Shown here piece after piece: positions 17,282 through 26,931 of a DNA stretch of 64,000 nucleotides. This DNA is from G965267335 sp965267335. Lineage in GTDB: Bacteria; Bacteroidota; Bacteroidia; Cytophagales; JAAEPT01. The notes beneath the pieces are model-generated. The model was not told the DNA's origin. It saw only the letters and a program-made list of their open reading frames with translations, and ran no database searches. Made by a program: the position numbers and the translations under genes. Positions within the stretch are counted from its first letter, which is position 1, and each line of letters begins with the position of its first letter. The stretch is taken from assembly GCA_965267335.1 (NCBI GenBank), contig OZ253953.1, positions 4,216,001 through 4,280,000 on the forward strand. The letters run 5' to 3'.

Positions 17282-18336
17282 AGTCCTGAATATTTAGCTA
17301 TCCCTCCAGCACTTTCTATTTCTTTCAAACTATTGATACCTTCCATCACCAACTGATTGGTATACGACTCAATAGCATACGCTCCCGCATACGGATCTGC
17401 TACTTTAGTCAAAAAACCTTCATGTTTCAAAATGCTTGATAAGGCTACTTTAAATTTGGGTTTTAAGGTTTTACTGTTATTCGTCAAGATATCACACCCT
17501 CCACAAACTGCTGCAACAGTTCTTGTCACTTGGCAGAGTAGCGCATTATCTTCATCCACTTCATTTTCCGGATGCTCAACTTCAGCGTGAATCATGAGTT
17601 TGGGGATATTAGAAACGGGATAGCAGCTACTAACCAAATTCCACAGTTTTCTTATCGCTCTTAGTTTACTGATACTTTCAAAAAAATCATCATCAACCTT
17701 ACATGAAATGACATAAAAAACACTGTCATTATTCATCAAATTATTACGTGCAATCAGGTCAACAACAACAGCAATTGGAAGGACTGTGTTAGGTATACTT
17801 TTAAGATTTTTTTCTCTAAAATTTGAAGTGATTTCGAAGCCTAATTTTGAAGTTGGATCATACCTATTCTGGTATTCAATAGTTTGATCAAAAAAATCAA
17901 AAATTTCTCCCAATCTAACATCGGAAATTACATGGCATCTGGGAATCTTCAGCCCGTCCAAATTTTGGAATGAGTTGTTAATTTGTCCTTGCACACGAAT
18001 AAGTCCCAATACGGGTAATTTTGATTGATCCAAACTAAAGTCAGTCCCCAGAGTGATGGAATTGATTTCGCTCTGACTGCCTTCCGACAAAGTCTCAAGG
18101 TCTTCGGTATGTATATTGTACAGCCAGGAATTTTGGTCGTATTTCACTGGCTCGTTTGGTATCGAATTATCCGACTCAATACTAAAATAATGGCTTTTAA
18201 CAGCCTTGAACGTGGTTTTTGCTTTAGCTTCTTCCATTATCCCTGATCGACCTGCAAGCTCTTTCCGTATCTCTTCAGACCACTCAGAAGGATTTGGCTT
18301 ATCAAAATTATATTTGAAACCCTGTTCCGTTTTCAA
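17278..18336 (-). CDS. mutA: Methylmalonyl-CoA mutase small subunit, short form
   Basis: The 352-residue protein aligns by eye with the N-terminal part of MutA: FDKPNPSEWSEEIRKELAGR at the start, then barrel-like segments, and a last part ending YAGAYAIESYTNQLVMEG, which matches the mutase DPxGGSYYIE motif region. No cobalamin-binding domain follows, in keeping with MutA not binding cofactor, but the protein is much shorter than long MutA proteins of about 600 residues. The start is a TTG at 18336; an in-frame stop lies just upstream and the only other start would remove conserved residues. It forms the non-catalytic half of the MutAB heterodimer and is first in the mutAB operon. Confidence 0.88.
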   Translation of the reverse strand: MKTEQGFKYNFDKPNPSEWSEEIRKELAGRSGIMEEAKAKTTFKAVKSHYFSIESDNSIPNEPVKYDQNSWLYNIHTEDLETLSEGSQSEINSITLGTDFSLDQSKLPVLGLIRVQGQINNSFQNLDGLKIPRCHVISDVRLGEIFDFFDQTIEYQNRYDPTSKLGFEITSNFREKNLKSIPNTVLPIAVVVDLIARNNLMNNDSVFYVISCKVDDDFFESISKLRAIRKLWNLVSSCYPVSNIPKLMIHAEVEHPENEVDEDNALLCQVTRTVAAVCGGCDILTNNSKTLKPKFKVALSSILKHEGFLTKVADPYAGAYAIESYTNQLVMEGINSLKEIESAGGIAKYSGL

Positions 18337-18713
18337 TATTAAGTCGTGTTAAATTTATCTAGTCTTATATATGTTTACGCAGCAAAAAGTAGCATAGTTA
18401 TAAAGCCAGTTTGTAACAATTATCATAAGTAATATAAACATGAGAGGAAGACTGATCAAAATTTAAATTTATGTTAAAAAAAATTAAAAATTCTCTCCAG
18501 AATTTAATATGAATATTTAAATAATTGTTTGCATTTATTAAAGAAGTTTATTTCGTAAAACACCCCTGCTCGAAGCCCGTTAGGAATCTAAAAAGTCAAG
18601 ACTTTTTTTTATTTTTTTGTTTAATTTATTTTTCACATTTTTGAATTCCGCCAAGGGCAAATCAGGGTCTAAAATATACATATTCGTTTAACTAACTATC
18701 AGCTAGAAAATAG
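18337..18713. other. AT-rich divergent region between mutA and dnaA
   Basis: These 377 bp hold no ORF I can support. They are strongly AT-rich. One TTTTTCACA (18629-18637) fits the DnaA-box consensus TTWTNCACA, but a lone box in AT-rich DNA is weak and no cluster is visible, so I do not call oriC. A terminator-like hairpin is at 18590-18607 (separate entry). No clear TAnnTTTG promoter for dnaA was found. Confidence 0.5.
18590..18612 (+). terminator. Orphan intrinsic-terminator-like hairpin upstream of dnaA
   Basis: AAAAAGT-CAAG-ACTTTTT followed by a long T-run (to about 18618). It points toward dnaA, yet no + strand gene lies between mutA (opposite strand) and this hairpin. It may end a small RNA or act in a dnaA leader; it could also be chance in AT-rich DNA. 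Confidence 0.4.
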
Positions 18714-20141
18714 ATGGTAAAGGACTGTAATTCTGTTTGGAAAAATTGTTTAAAACTAATTGAAGGTAACGTTGGTGAGCAGAGCTTCAACACATGGTTC
18801 AAACCCATCACTCCCATCAAACTCGCAGGAGATGTATTAACAATTCAAGTACCAAGTCAATTCTTTTACGAATGGCTTGAGGAGCACTATGTGCATTTGT
18901 TAAAGAAAGCCATCGAATCAGAGCTTGGGGTGACCGGTAAACTGGAGTACTCTATTGTAATAGATAAAGGGGACTCTGTAAACAAACCATACACGGTAAG
19001 TATACCAACCAGCAAATTCTCTAAGAAAAACGGCACAGCCAATTTTGAAAAAGTGGATGGCAATATTAAAAGCCCATTCCAGTTAAAAGAAATTGATCCG
19101 TTTTCTATTAACTCTCAATTAAACCCTCAATACACTTTTGAAAACTACATTGAAGGAGATTGTAACCGACTTGCAAGATCAGCAGGAATGGCGGTTGCCA
19201 ATAAGCCGGGAACGACTTCTTTCAATCCCTTGATGGTGTATGGAGGAGTTGGATTAGGCAAAACTCATTTAGTACAATCTATTGGCAACTCTATCAAAGA
19301 CACACACCCAGACAAGTTTGTGCTGTATGTGTCTTCGGAAAAATTTGCCAATCAAATAATTGATGCTTTCAAGAATAATGGCCTGCAGGATTTTGCAAAC
19401 TATTATTTACAAGTCGATGTACTGATCATTGATGATGTGCAATTTCTCGCAGGCAAAGAGAAAACACAGGAAATTTTCTTCCATATATTCAATCACCTGC
19501 ATCAATCTGGCAAACAAATTATTATGACCAGCGATTGCCCTCCTAAAGACCTTAAAGGACTTCAGGAAAGACTGGTATCAAGATTTAAATGGGGATTGAC
19601 CGCTGACCTACAGCAGCCTGACTTCGAAACAAGAATGGCAATCATCAAGAGAAAGGTTGAATCTGATGGAATAGCTTTGCCAGAGAACGTGATGGAATAC
19701 CTTGCTTACAGCATTGAAACCAATATCCGTGAACTGGAAGGTGTTTTGATTTCACTAGTCGCTCAGGCCTCTTTAAATAAAAAAGAGATTGATCTGGAGC
19801 TTGCCAAACAAACACTTCAAAGTATTGTCCAGGACATCGAAACGGAAGTTGGCATTGACTACATCCAAAAGTTTGTCTCAGAGTACTACTCAATCAGTCT
19901 GGATCTTCTGAAAGCGAAAACGAGAAAGCGTGAGGTTGTGGTAGCACGGCAGGTTGCCATGTATCTCGCCAAAGAATACACCAGCATGTCTTTGAAATCA
20001 ATCGGCTATCATTTTGGTAACAGAGACCATAGTACTGTAATTCATGCCATCACGACAGTAAATGACATGATGGATACCGATAAAAGATTCCTGTCCTCAA
20101 TGGAGGATATACAGAAAAAATTCAAAATGAAGGCTGTTTAG
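18714..20141 (+). CDS. dnaA: Chromosomal replication initiator DnaA
   Basis: The 475-residue protein shows all four DnaA domains: domain I (SVWKNCLKLIEGNVGEQSFN, 7-26), a variable linker (about 90-135), the AAA+ core with Walker A GGVGLGKT (177-184), Walker B VLIIDDVQFLAGKEKTQ, sensor and arginine-finger region (LQERLVSRFKWGL), and domain IV with the DNA-binding signature GNRDHSTVIHAI near the C-terminus. It binds DnaA boxes and opens oriC. Length is typical. It stands alone, flanked by mutA (divergent) and a convergent terminator; dnaN is not adjacent, as is common in Bacteroidota. Confidence 0.98.
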   Translation: MVKDCNSVWKNCLKLIEGNVGEQSFNTWFKPITPIKLAGDVLTIQVPSQFFYEWLEEHYVHLLKKAIESELGVTGKLEYSIVIDKGDSVNKPYTVSIPTSKFSKKNGTANFEKVDGNIKSPFQLKEIDPFSINSQLNPQYTFENYIEGDCNRLARSAGMAVANKPGTTSFNPLMVYGGVGLGKTHLVQSIGNSIKDTHPDKFVLYVSSEKFANQIIDAFKNNGLQDFANYYLQVDVLIIDDVQFLAGKEKTQEIFFHIFNHLHQSGKQIIMTSDCPPKDLKGLQERLVSRFKWGLTADLQQPDFETRMAIIKRKVESDGIALPENVMEYLAYSIETNIRELEGVLISLVAQASLNKKEIDLELAKQTLQSIVQDIETEVGIDYIQKFVSEYYSISLDLLKAKTRKREVVVARQVAMYLAKEYTSMSLKSIGYHFGNRDHSTVIHAITTVNDMMDTDKRFLSSMEDIQKKFKMKAV

Positions 20142-20162
20142 ACCCTGCCTTCCCAAAACATT

Positions 20163-20197
20163 AAAAAAACTGTGATGATTATTCACAGTTTTTTTTT
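20163..20197. terminator. Intrinsic terminator after dnaA, usable from both sides
   Basis: A-run plus CTGTGA, loop TGATTAT, TCACAG plus a run of T. It sits between convergent dnaA and the CHU_C protein gene, with A and T tracts on either side. Confidence 0.88.
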
Positions 20198-20205
20198 GTG
20201 TCAAG

Positions 20206-22656
20206 TCATTTCTTATTTACCCGAATTAAATTCACATGACCGGAATGAACTTCATCATTACCCAAATCCAAAACAAAGTAATAGGCTCCTGTTGGTGCGG
20301 GTTGGTCCTTGTACGTACCATCCCAAAACTCATCTCCTGATCCGGAAAAGACCTTCTGTCCCGATCTATCGTAAACCACCATCGTTGCATTTGGGTAGTC
20401 TGCCAGGAATGGGATTTCCCATAAATCATTTACACCATCTCCATCAGGCGTGAATCCTGTAGGAATAAATACGTTAACCGTAATCTCTATACTGTCCCTA
20501 GCTGAACAACCTTCCGCAGTAAATGCTTCAACAGTGTACATTTGGGTAGAAACCGGTGTTGCGGTCGGATTAAAAAGAGTTGGATCATCCAATGAAGAAG
20601 TTGGCTCCCAAATGACATTGGTCACGTTAGAACTGTAAAAAGGAGCAATGGTAAGAGCCAAACCATACTCAATACTTTGATTATCGCCAGCATCGACCGT
20701 TGGAGATTCAAACACATATACCTCGGTGGTATCACTACTAGAGCCTCCGGACCCATCGTTAATCTTCAGTATGGCACTGTAATTACCTGCCGAAGAATAT
20801 AGATAACTCACATTACCTTGAGTGTTATCATCAACACTCCCGTCCCCATCAAAATCCCATTCGTAGCTAATGGAACCAGCTGTATAAAAAGAAGAATCAA
20901 TGAAACTGGTATACTGTCCCAAGCAGACCGAATCTGCATAAAAACTTGCAATAATGCTGTTGTTGGTTAAGAAAACACATTCCGAAGTATCGATACAACC
21001 ATAGCTACTTGCTTCGAGTGCATAACTACCTGAGCTTTGGGCGGTAAAAAAACGATTAGTGTCCCCGGGAATTACGCTATACCCATTGTCACAATCCAAC
21101 CACTGGTAATCTACATTTAAGGCATCGGCATAAACCGTAGAGTCATTCAGCTGATGAATCAATTCGTGACCACAAGGTGTCAACTTGAAAAAATGTCCAT
21201 AAGAACCCGGACTTTCAATATTTCCGAATACTATTGTGTCATTACCGGATGAGGTCATTACACCAAAGACATTTCCCCAGTAATCGGTAGCCAAATCCCT
21301 TCCATGATCAGTAGAACTGGTTCCATAAACCCCAGACCAGATATAGTTACTATCAGAATCAAATTTAACTATAAACATATCATAGGACGCTCCGGGAGTT
21401 GCTGTGAGCTGCACTTGTGTCCCCTGAGAATACCAGTACATTGATGTATTTAAACTACCGTAGATGATTAAATCATCAAACCTATCAATTTCAAGACCTA
21501 TGTTTTGCGTACCTCCGTTGGCGTGAATTTCTTTTACCCATTGGTATTGATTGTTGTTGTCAAACTTAACAATGTAGTTATAGAAACTTGTTCCCACATT
21601 CACATCATCATCTGTTCGTGTAGAATCAAAACTGATGGTATCAAGAACCGTCTCTCCAGCCAAATAATAATTTCCCTGTGTATCGTAAACCAAGCCTAAT
21701 CCTTTGTCGGTACCATCTCCTCCATAAGAAAGGACATTATGAAATGAGCCATCAGTGGTATTGAGTTGCAGGATAAATATATTCCTGTTATCCTTCACCA
21801 ACAGGTTAGAAACTCCGGGGCCGTGCTCAAAGTCCAGAGTATCATTATAATAATCAAGATAGTTACCGGTGAGCGAAACAATTTGGTCAATAGGATCAAA
21901 GTCAATGTCAGTTATTTCGACCTGCCAAACTGTACCCCCTGTTATTTCTGTATTATACCTCCAGATTATATTCCCATCTGAATCATACTTTAGTACCACA
22001 AGGTCATACCATTCAGCATACACCTTGGGTTCACTGGCTTGAAACTGTACCGAATCAGCAAAAAAACCTGCAGCATAAATATTACCGTCTTCATCAATTC
22101 GTATCGATTCAATTTCATCATCATAAATCCCACCGAAATTACGACTCCATTCAAACTGACCACTTGAATCAATCTTTATGACATAGGCATCCCAATCATG
22201 ATCAGTTGAAACGAATGTAGTGTCACTATCCTTAATATATAGAATCTCCGCATTTGTATAACCAGCAATGATCAGATTACCGTTCTTATCGGCCTCAAAA
22301 TCATTTATCCCTTCTCCTGAATACACATCATAGTACAACCAGGACGACCACAGGAATTCTCCATCCTGATCAAATTTGCAAATGACATATTGGAGCTCTC
22401 CACCGCCAATGTACTGGATTTGGGCAGTATCTGCTCCAGGATCCAAATCCGAGTCTGAAAATATTCTTGCACCTATATATGTATTGCCAGCAGGGTCAGT
22501 CGCAACCTTGGTAGGGTAAACTGTATTACCTTCATCCCAACTCCACGCACGCACCCAGTCAAATGCCAACTCTTGTGCAGGAACCATCTCAATCCTAAAC
22601 AGGCTGAAAAAAATTAATGATACTATCAGTTTATTCCTCAACATACTGCTTTCCAT
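20206..22656 (-). CDS. Large T9SS-exported surface protein with SBBP-like propeller, PKD and CHU_C C-terminal domain
   Basis: The 816-residue protein begins with a signal peptide (LIVSLIFFSLFRIEMVPAQ). Residues from about 30 to 500 are repeats of the type GNTYIGARIFSDSDLDPG and GNLIIAGYTNAE, each with a D.DGNI-like turn, as in SBBP beta-propellers. A PKD domain with YEWDFDGDGS is near 570-650, then an Ig-like segment. The last 87 residues (730-816) match the gliding-motility-associated C-terminal domain: FIPTGFTPDGDGVNDLWEIP, VVYDRSGQKVF, FWDGTYKDQPAPTGAYYF. This domain is a T9SS (type B) sorting signal, so the protein should be exported to the cell surface or medium. It lies 6 bp after a PorP/SprF gene, its usual partner. 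Its binding target is unknown. Confidence 0.9.
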   Translation of the reverse strand: MESSMLRNKLIVSLIFFSLFRIEMVPAQELAFDWVRAWSWDEGNTVYPTKVATDPAGNTYIGARIFSDSDLDPGADTAQIQYIGGGELQYVICKFDQDGEFLWSSWLYYDVYSGEGINDFEADKNGNLIIAGYTNAEILYIKDSDTTFVSTDHDWDAYVIKIDSSGQFEWSRNFGGIYDDEIESIRIDEDGNIYAAGFFADSVQFQASEPKVYAEWYDLVVLKYDSDGNIIWRYNTEITGGTVWQVEITDIDFDPIDQIVSLTGNYLDYYNDTLDFEHGPGVSNLLVKDNRNIFILQLNTTDGSFHNVLSYGGDGTDKGLGLVYDTQGNYYLAGETVLDTISFDSTRTDDDVNVGTSFYNYIVKFDNNNQYQWVKEIHANGGTQNIGLEIDRFDDLIIYGSLNTSMYWYSQGTQVQLTATPGASYDMFIVKFDSDSNYIWSGVYGTSSTDHGRDLATDYWGNVFGVMTSSGNDTIVFGNIESPGSYGHFFKLTPCGHELIHQLNDSTVYADALNVDYQWLDCDNGYSVIPGDTNRFFTAQSSGSYALEASSYGCIDTSECVFLTNNSIIASFYADSVCLGQYTSFIDSSFYTAGSISYEWDFDGDGSVDDNTQGNVSYLYSSAGNYSAILKINDGSGGSSSDTTEVYVFESPTVDAGDNQSIEYGLALTIAPFYSSNVTNVIWEPTSSLDDPTLFNPTATPVSTQMYTVEAFTAEGCSARDSIEITVNVFIPTGFTPDGDGVNDLWEIPFLADYPNATMVVYDRSGQKVFSGSGDEFWDGTYKDQPAPTGAYYFVLDLGNDEVHSGHVNLIRVNKK

Positions 22657-22662
22657 ATCTTA

Positions 22663-23652
22663 TTAAAATGAACCTGTGATCATCATTTCGTGACTGCCGT
22701 TATTATATCTGTTTAGCGAAGAGACATTCACGTCATAGGCATAAGCAATTTTTAATTTTTCCTTGAACCGGTATCCCAATTGAAAAGTAATTGCATCTCC
22801 ACCTCTGACACCCATACCTCCTTCATAAATGTTTTTGTAATCTGCAATCGCATTGAAATGCCAAGAGTTAGGTAAGCCGCTGTAAAGCCCATACAACACA
22901 TTTGGCTTCAGCTTTAAATCTTTTTTTAACTGGATAGTCAAACCCGCAGAGAGATAGTGGTGAGTATTAATATCAAGCGCTGTATTGTTCCTATTGGACA
23001 AAATCATACCGGGAAACAACTGATCACTCGCGTAGCCGAAGTAATACTTATCGCTATACAGGTATAACCCAGCATTAATATTAAGGTAAGTAGTTGAACC
23101 ACCATTAGTCAGATATGTACTGTAAGTATCATCATCTGACTCGAGTAGTACCGCTTCTTCAGGGTCAAGTGCCATCCTTGAGATACCTGTAGACACTCCT
23201 GCTGCTAACGAAAATTCCTTTATTGGAATGTGATAAGCATATGCTAAACCAAAGTTAGTACGCGAAAAGGCTCCAAAGCGATCATATCCGAAACTTGAGC
23301 CTATGCCATGCTTCAACTGAAATTTAGAGTCAGTATGCGTTGTGAACATTTCCTGGTTCTGTACTTGTCCTTTGAGATACTTTTTATCCTTGGACCTATT
23401 TGTACTTGACATTATTGCCTTATGCCCACTTGCAAAAAAAGTTTGAGGGGACCCCTCAAATCCAGTCCACTGATTTCTATAGCCAATGACCAACTCCAGA
23501 TTATTTTCAACTCCAGCGGCTGCAGGATTGTAAAAGAACGGATCACTACTGAATTGTGTAACCGGACCTATCTGTTGAGCAGAGGCACCAAGTTGCACCA
23601 AAAAAGCAAGTGCCACAGTAATTCTTTTTGCTGTTATCTGAGGAGTAATCAT
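22663..23652 (-). CDS. PorP/SprF-family type IX secretion outer-membrane protein
   Basis: I place the start at the ATG at 23652, which gives 329 residues and a proper signal peptide (ITVALAFLVQLGASAQ); longer readings from 23697 (TTG) or the ATG at 23679 would put 9-15 residues before it. The mature part opens with the family signature QFSSDPFFYNPAAAGVENN and YRNQWTGFEGSPQT, alternates beta-strands typical of an outer-membrane barrel, and ends NVSSLNRYNNGSHEM. PorP/SprF proteins work with CHU_C-type surface proteins exported by T9SS, and such a gene follows after 6 bp. The pair looks like a two-gene operon. Confidence 0.9.
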   Translation of the reverse strand: MITPQITAKRITVALAFLVQLGASAQQIGPVTQFSSDPFFYNPAAAGVENNLELVIGYRNQWTGFEGSPQTFFASGHKAIMSSTNRSKDKKYLKGQVQNQEMFTTHTDSKFQLKHGIGSSFGYDRFGAFSRTNFGLAYAYHIPIKEFSLAAGVSTGISRMALDPEEAVLLESDDDTYSTYLTNGGSTTYLNINAGLYLYSDKYYFGYASDQLFPGMILSNRNNTALDINTHHYLSAGLTIQLKKDLKLKPNVLYGLYSGLPNSWHFNAIADYKNIYEGGMGVRGGDAITFQLGYRFKEKLKIAYAYDVNVSSLNRYNNGSHEMMITGSF

Positions 23653-23880
23653 TACAAAACGTATCTGTTTTTCTAGCATTGGAGCGATAGACGGCAATCA
23701 TTGAATAAAATTCACATAAGTCGCTCTCACTTATATGTAACCTCTATGTGACTCAAAACCCTACAACTATTCGTTTTTAACTCACCTTCACTAGCTAGAC
23801 AGATATAATAGATATACGATAACAATAAAAATGTGACCCATTATTCTGGTTTTTTTGTACTGGCTGTCATGCTGCGGTTC

Positions 23881-25317
23881 TTAAAACCAATAAGAGTAAT
23901 ACCCTTTCGCTCCTTGCTCAGTAATCCCACGAATCGTAACTCTACCGGTAATATTCAACAGAATTTTTTCCAGTTCATCTACAGTAGTAATCTCCAATCC
24001 ATTGATACTGGTAATAATAAAGCCTTCCTTGATTCCTAAGCGTTGCATCACCCCTACTCCAATTTTTGCTACCCTAACACCATTATTGACATTAAGTTTC
24101 CTTTTCTCTGCTTGGGAAATCACCTCAAGCTCAGCACCAAGACTTTCCGAAAACTTGGTCTTACGCACGAGCACTCCGGTACCTCCATCCCGGTTGAGCA
24201 GAGTAATATCTTTGGTGAATTCCTTACCATTTCTCAAAAAATGCAGTTTGATTTTGTCTCCAGGTCTGTAAAATGCCATTTGCTCATTGAACTCTGCATG
24301 AGTATTGATGTCCTGTCCATCGATATCTACGATAACATCTCCCTGCTGCAACCCGGCCTTATCTGCCGTGCCGTCCTCTTCTACATAATCGATCACAACA
24401 CCTTCAAGGGAAGTAATATTCAGTTTTTCACCCAGTTCAGAATTTATCTCCAAAATTTCTGCTCCAAAAACAGCATTCTGTACATCTCCATATTTAATAA
24501 TATCATCTGCCACCTTCACAACAATATCAACGGGTACTGCAAAGCCATATCCGGCATAGGAACCGGTTTCCGAAACAATAGCAGTATTAATCCCTATCAG
24601 CTGACCTTTCGTGTTTACCAAAGCGCCACCGCTATTACCAGGGTTTATTGCCGCGTCTGTTTGTATAAATGACTCTATTGGGAAATTACTGTTGACCACA
24701 TTCAGAATCCTTCCTTTAGCACTAATGATTCCGGCTGTTACTGTGAGCTGTAAATTCAATGGATTTCCCACTGCCAACACCCACTCCCCTATTTTTGAAT
24801 TCCTCGAACTACCAATTGAAATGGCAGGTAAGTCATCAGCTTCAATTTTTAGTACCGCGAGATCAGTTGACTTGTCGTAACCAACTACTTCCGCATCGTA
24901 ACTTGATTTGCCATGGATAACCTGAATCTCATCCGAACGTTCAATTACGTGATAATTTGTAACAATGTATCCGTTCTTCTTCAAGATCACCCCGGAACCT
25001 GATGAAACAGAGCTTCCTCCCTGATTGAAATACAAATCAAACCAGTTATTTGATCTTAGATTAGCACTTTTGGACTTAATAAATACAACCGACTTTGTAC
25101 TTACTGATGCAGCTTCCACAAAGGCATCGTTATCCAAATTTGATTTCAACGAGGTAAAGTGTTGGGTTCCTTCCGCGTGCTCAATAAAATGAAAATGATC
25201 ACTCCCGGACTTCACGTTGTCAGTATGCTCAACAACCTTGGCAGGTGCCAAAAAATAAAACAATGCAGCCCCCAAACATCCGGACACAAAACCTACTATA
25301 TGATTATTCAGTTTCAT
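23881..25317 (-). CDS. htrA: HtrA/DegP-family periplasmic serine protease with two PDZ domains
   Basis: The 478-residue protein has an N-terminal membrane or signal segment (HIVGFVSGCLGAALFYFLAP) and a trypsin-like domain with the full triad: His123 (VTNYHVI), Asp152 (STDLAVLKI) and Ser229 (NPGNSGGAL). Two PDZ domains follow, the first with GDVIVDIDGQDI and the second, more divergent, with GFIITSINGLEITTVDEL. HtrA proteins degrade or refold damaged envelope proteins in the periplasm. Length fits the family. It stands alone, divergent from the GH3-family gene, and has no visible sigma-factor neighbour. Confidence 0.95.
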   Translation of the reverse strand: MKLNNHIVGFVSGCLGAALFYFLAPAKVVEHTDNVKSGSDHFHFIEHAEGTQHFTSLKSNLDNDAFVEAASVSTKSVVFIKSKSANLRSNNWFDLYFNQGGSSVSSGSGVILKKNGYIVTNYHVIERSDEIQVIHGKSSYDAEVVGYDKSTDLAVLKIEADDLPAISIGSSRNSKIGEWVLAVGNPLNLQLTVTAGIISAKGRILNVVNSNFPIESFIQTDAAINPGNSGGALVNTKGQLIGINTAIVSETGSYAGYGFAVPVDIVVKVADDIIKYGDVQNAVFGAEILEINSELGEKLNITSLEGVVIDYVEEDGTADKAGLQQGDVIVDIDGQDINTHAEFNEQMAFYRPGDKIKLHFLRNGKEFTKDITLLNRDGGTGVLVRKTKFSESLGAELEVISQAEKRKLNVNNGVRVAKIGVGVMQRLGIKEGFIITSINGLEITTVDELEKILLNITGRVTIRGITEQGAKGYYSYWF

Positions 25318-25431
25318 AATTCTTTATTTTTAACGTAACGATCAAATCATCCCTTCATTTCAAAAATATCCAGAAAAACTAACTAATTAAAGACATTTGC
25401 GTGCCGTATTTTGTTTAAATTCGAGCCAATT

Positions 25432-26931
25432 ATGGGGTTAAAGTCACTGCTCAGTAAACCATTCGCATCTCTTGTTCACAAAAAGAACAAAAAGTGGATC
25501 AATGATCCAATAGGTTCACAGCAACGAATTTTTCATAAAATAATCTCTAAGGCCGCCCATACCTCATTCGGGCGAGATCATAACTTTTCCCAAATCAAAG
25601 ACTATCAGGATTACAAAAGGAACGTACCCATAAGAGACTATGAAGGTCTGTCCGGTTATTTCAATCGTGTCGTAGAAGGTGAGGGAGACGTCCTTTGGCC
25701 GGGCAAGCCACTTTATCTTGCAAAGACATCGGGCACAACGTCAGGGATAAAATATATACCGATAACTAAAGATTCGATTCCCAATCACATAAACAGTGCG
25801 CGAGACGCCTTGTTAAGTTATATACATGAAACTGGCAACACCAAGTTCTTAAATGGCAAACTGATCTTCCTGTCGGGCAGCCCAGAGATGACCAAAAAGG
25901 CAGGGATTCATGTTGGGCGCCTTTCCGGCATTGTCAATCACCATGTACCAAAATACTTGCGGAAAAACCAAATGCCCTCCTATGCAACCAACTGTATTGA
26001 TGATTGGGAAAGCAAGCTCGATAAAATCATTGAGGAGACACAGGAAAAGGATATGACATTGATTTCAGGTATTCCTCCATGGGTTCAGATGTATTTTGAT
26101 AAACTGGAAGAAAGAACCGGAAAAAAAATCAAAGACATATTCCCCAACTTCAACCTCTTTGTATATGGGGGTGTGAACTTTGACCCATATAAAACAAAAC
26201 TTTACGAATCAATTGGCAAGACTGTAGACTCCATTGAAACCTACCCAGCAAGCGAAGGATTTATTGCCTATCAGGATAGCCAAAAAGAACCCGGACTATT
26301 GCTGCTCGCCAATTCTGGTATTTTCTTTGAATTTGTCCCAGCTGATGAATTCCACGATGAAAACCCGACCAGAATTATGCTTGATCAGGTCGAGCTAAAC
26401 AAAAACTATGTCATCATTATCAACAGCAATGCTGGTCTTTGGGGATACAATATCGGAGATACCGTAAAGTTTGTATCAAAATCACCGTACCGACTGGTTG
26501 TTACCGGCCGAATCAAGCATTTTATTTCAGCTTTTGGAGAGCACGTTATCGGTGAGGAGGTTGAAAAAGCGATGGCTCACGCACTCGCTGAACATAAGGA
26601 AGTTGAAATTGTTGAGTTTACGGTAGCACCATTCGTAGCTTCCGGGGAAGGAAAGTCGTATCACCAATGGTTTATTGAATTCTCATTGGAACCCAAAAAC
26701 ATAGAGGCGTTCCAACTAAGCCTGAACAATAAATTACAAGAGTTAAATATTTACTACCAGGATTTGATGGAAGGCAACATATTGAGTCCACTCAAGATTT
26801 CAAAACTGGAAAGCAATGCCTTCAGAAACTATATGAAGTCACAAGGCAAGCTCGGGGGACAAAACAAAGTCCCAAGGCTTTCCAACGATCGTAAAATTGC
26901 TGATGAACTAGAGAAGTACCACGTTGAATAA
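25432..26931 (+). CDS. GH3-family acyl-adenylating enzyme (auxin-responsive GH3 homologue)
   Basis: Starting at the ATG at 25432 gives 499 residues (a TTG 21 bp upstream is less likely). The protein shows the ANL-superfamily GH3 pattern: an ATP-binding motif AKTSGTTSGIKYIPIT, then YPASEGFIAYQD, a YNIGDTVKFVS block and RIKHFISAFGEHV before the C-terminal domain. Plant GH3 proteins adenylate carboxylic acids and join them to amino acids; bacterial members are common in Bacteroidota but their substrate is unsettled. The last 8 bp overlap the dxr start, so it heads a dxr-rseP-LysM transcript. Confidence 0.88.
   Translation: MGLKSLLSKPFASLVHKKNKKWINDPIGSQQRIFHKIISKAAHTSFGRDHNFSQIKDYQDYKRNVPIRDYEGLSGYFNRVVEGEGDVLWPGKPLYLAKTSGTTSGIKYIPITKDSIPNHINSARDALLSYIHETGNTKFLNGKLIFLSGSPEMTKKAGIHVGRLSGIVNHHVPKYLRKNQMPSYATNCIDDWESKLDKIIEETQEKDMTLISGIPPWVQMYFDKLEERTGKKIKDIFPNFNLFVYGGVNFDPYKTKLYESIGKTVDSIETYPASEGFIAYQDSQKEPGLLLLANSGIFFEFVPADEFHDENPTRIMLDQVELNKNYVIIINSNAGLWGYNIGDTVKFVSKSPYRLVVTGRIKHFISAFGEHVIGEEVEKAMAHALAEHKEVEIVEFTVAPFVASGEGKSYHQWFIEFSLEPKNIEAFQLSLNNKLQELNIYYQDLMEGNILSPLKISKLESNAFRNYMKSQGKLGGQNKVPRLSNDRKIADELEKYHVE

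Noticed and set aside
18337..18713. Chromosomal origin next to dnaA
   Set aside because: Only one sequence fits the DnaA-box consensus, with no cluster; in this phylum oriC is often not beside dnaA.
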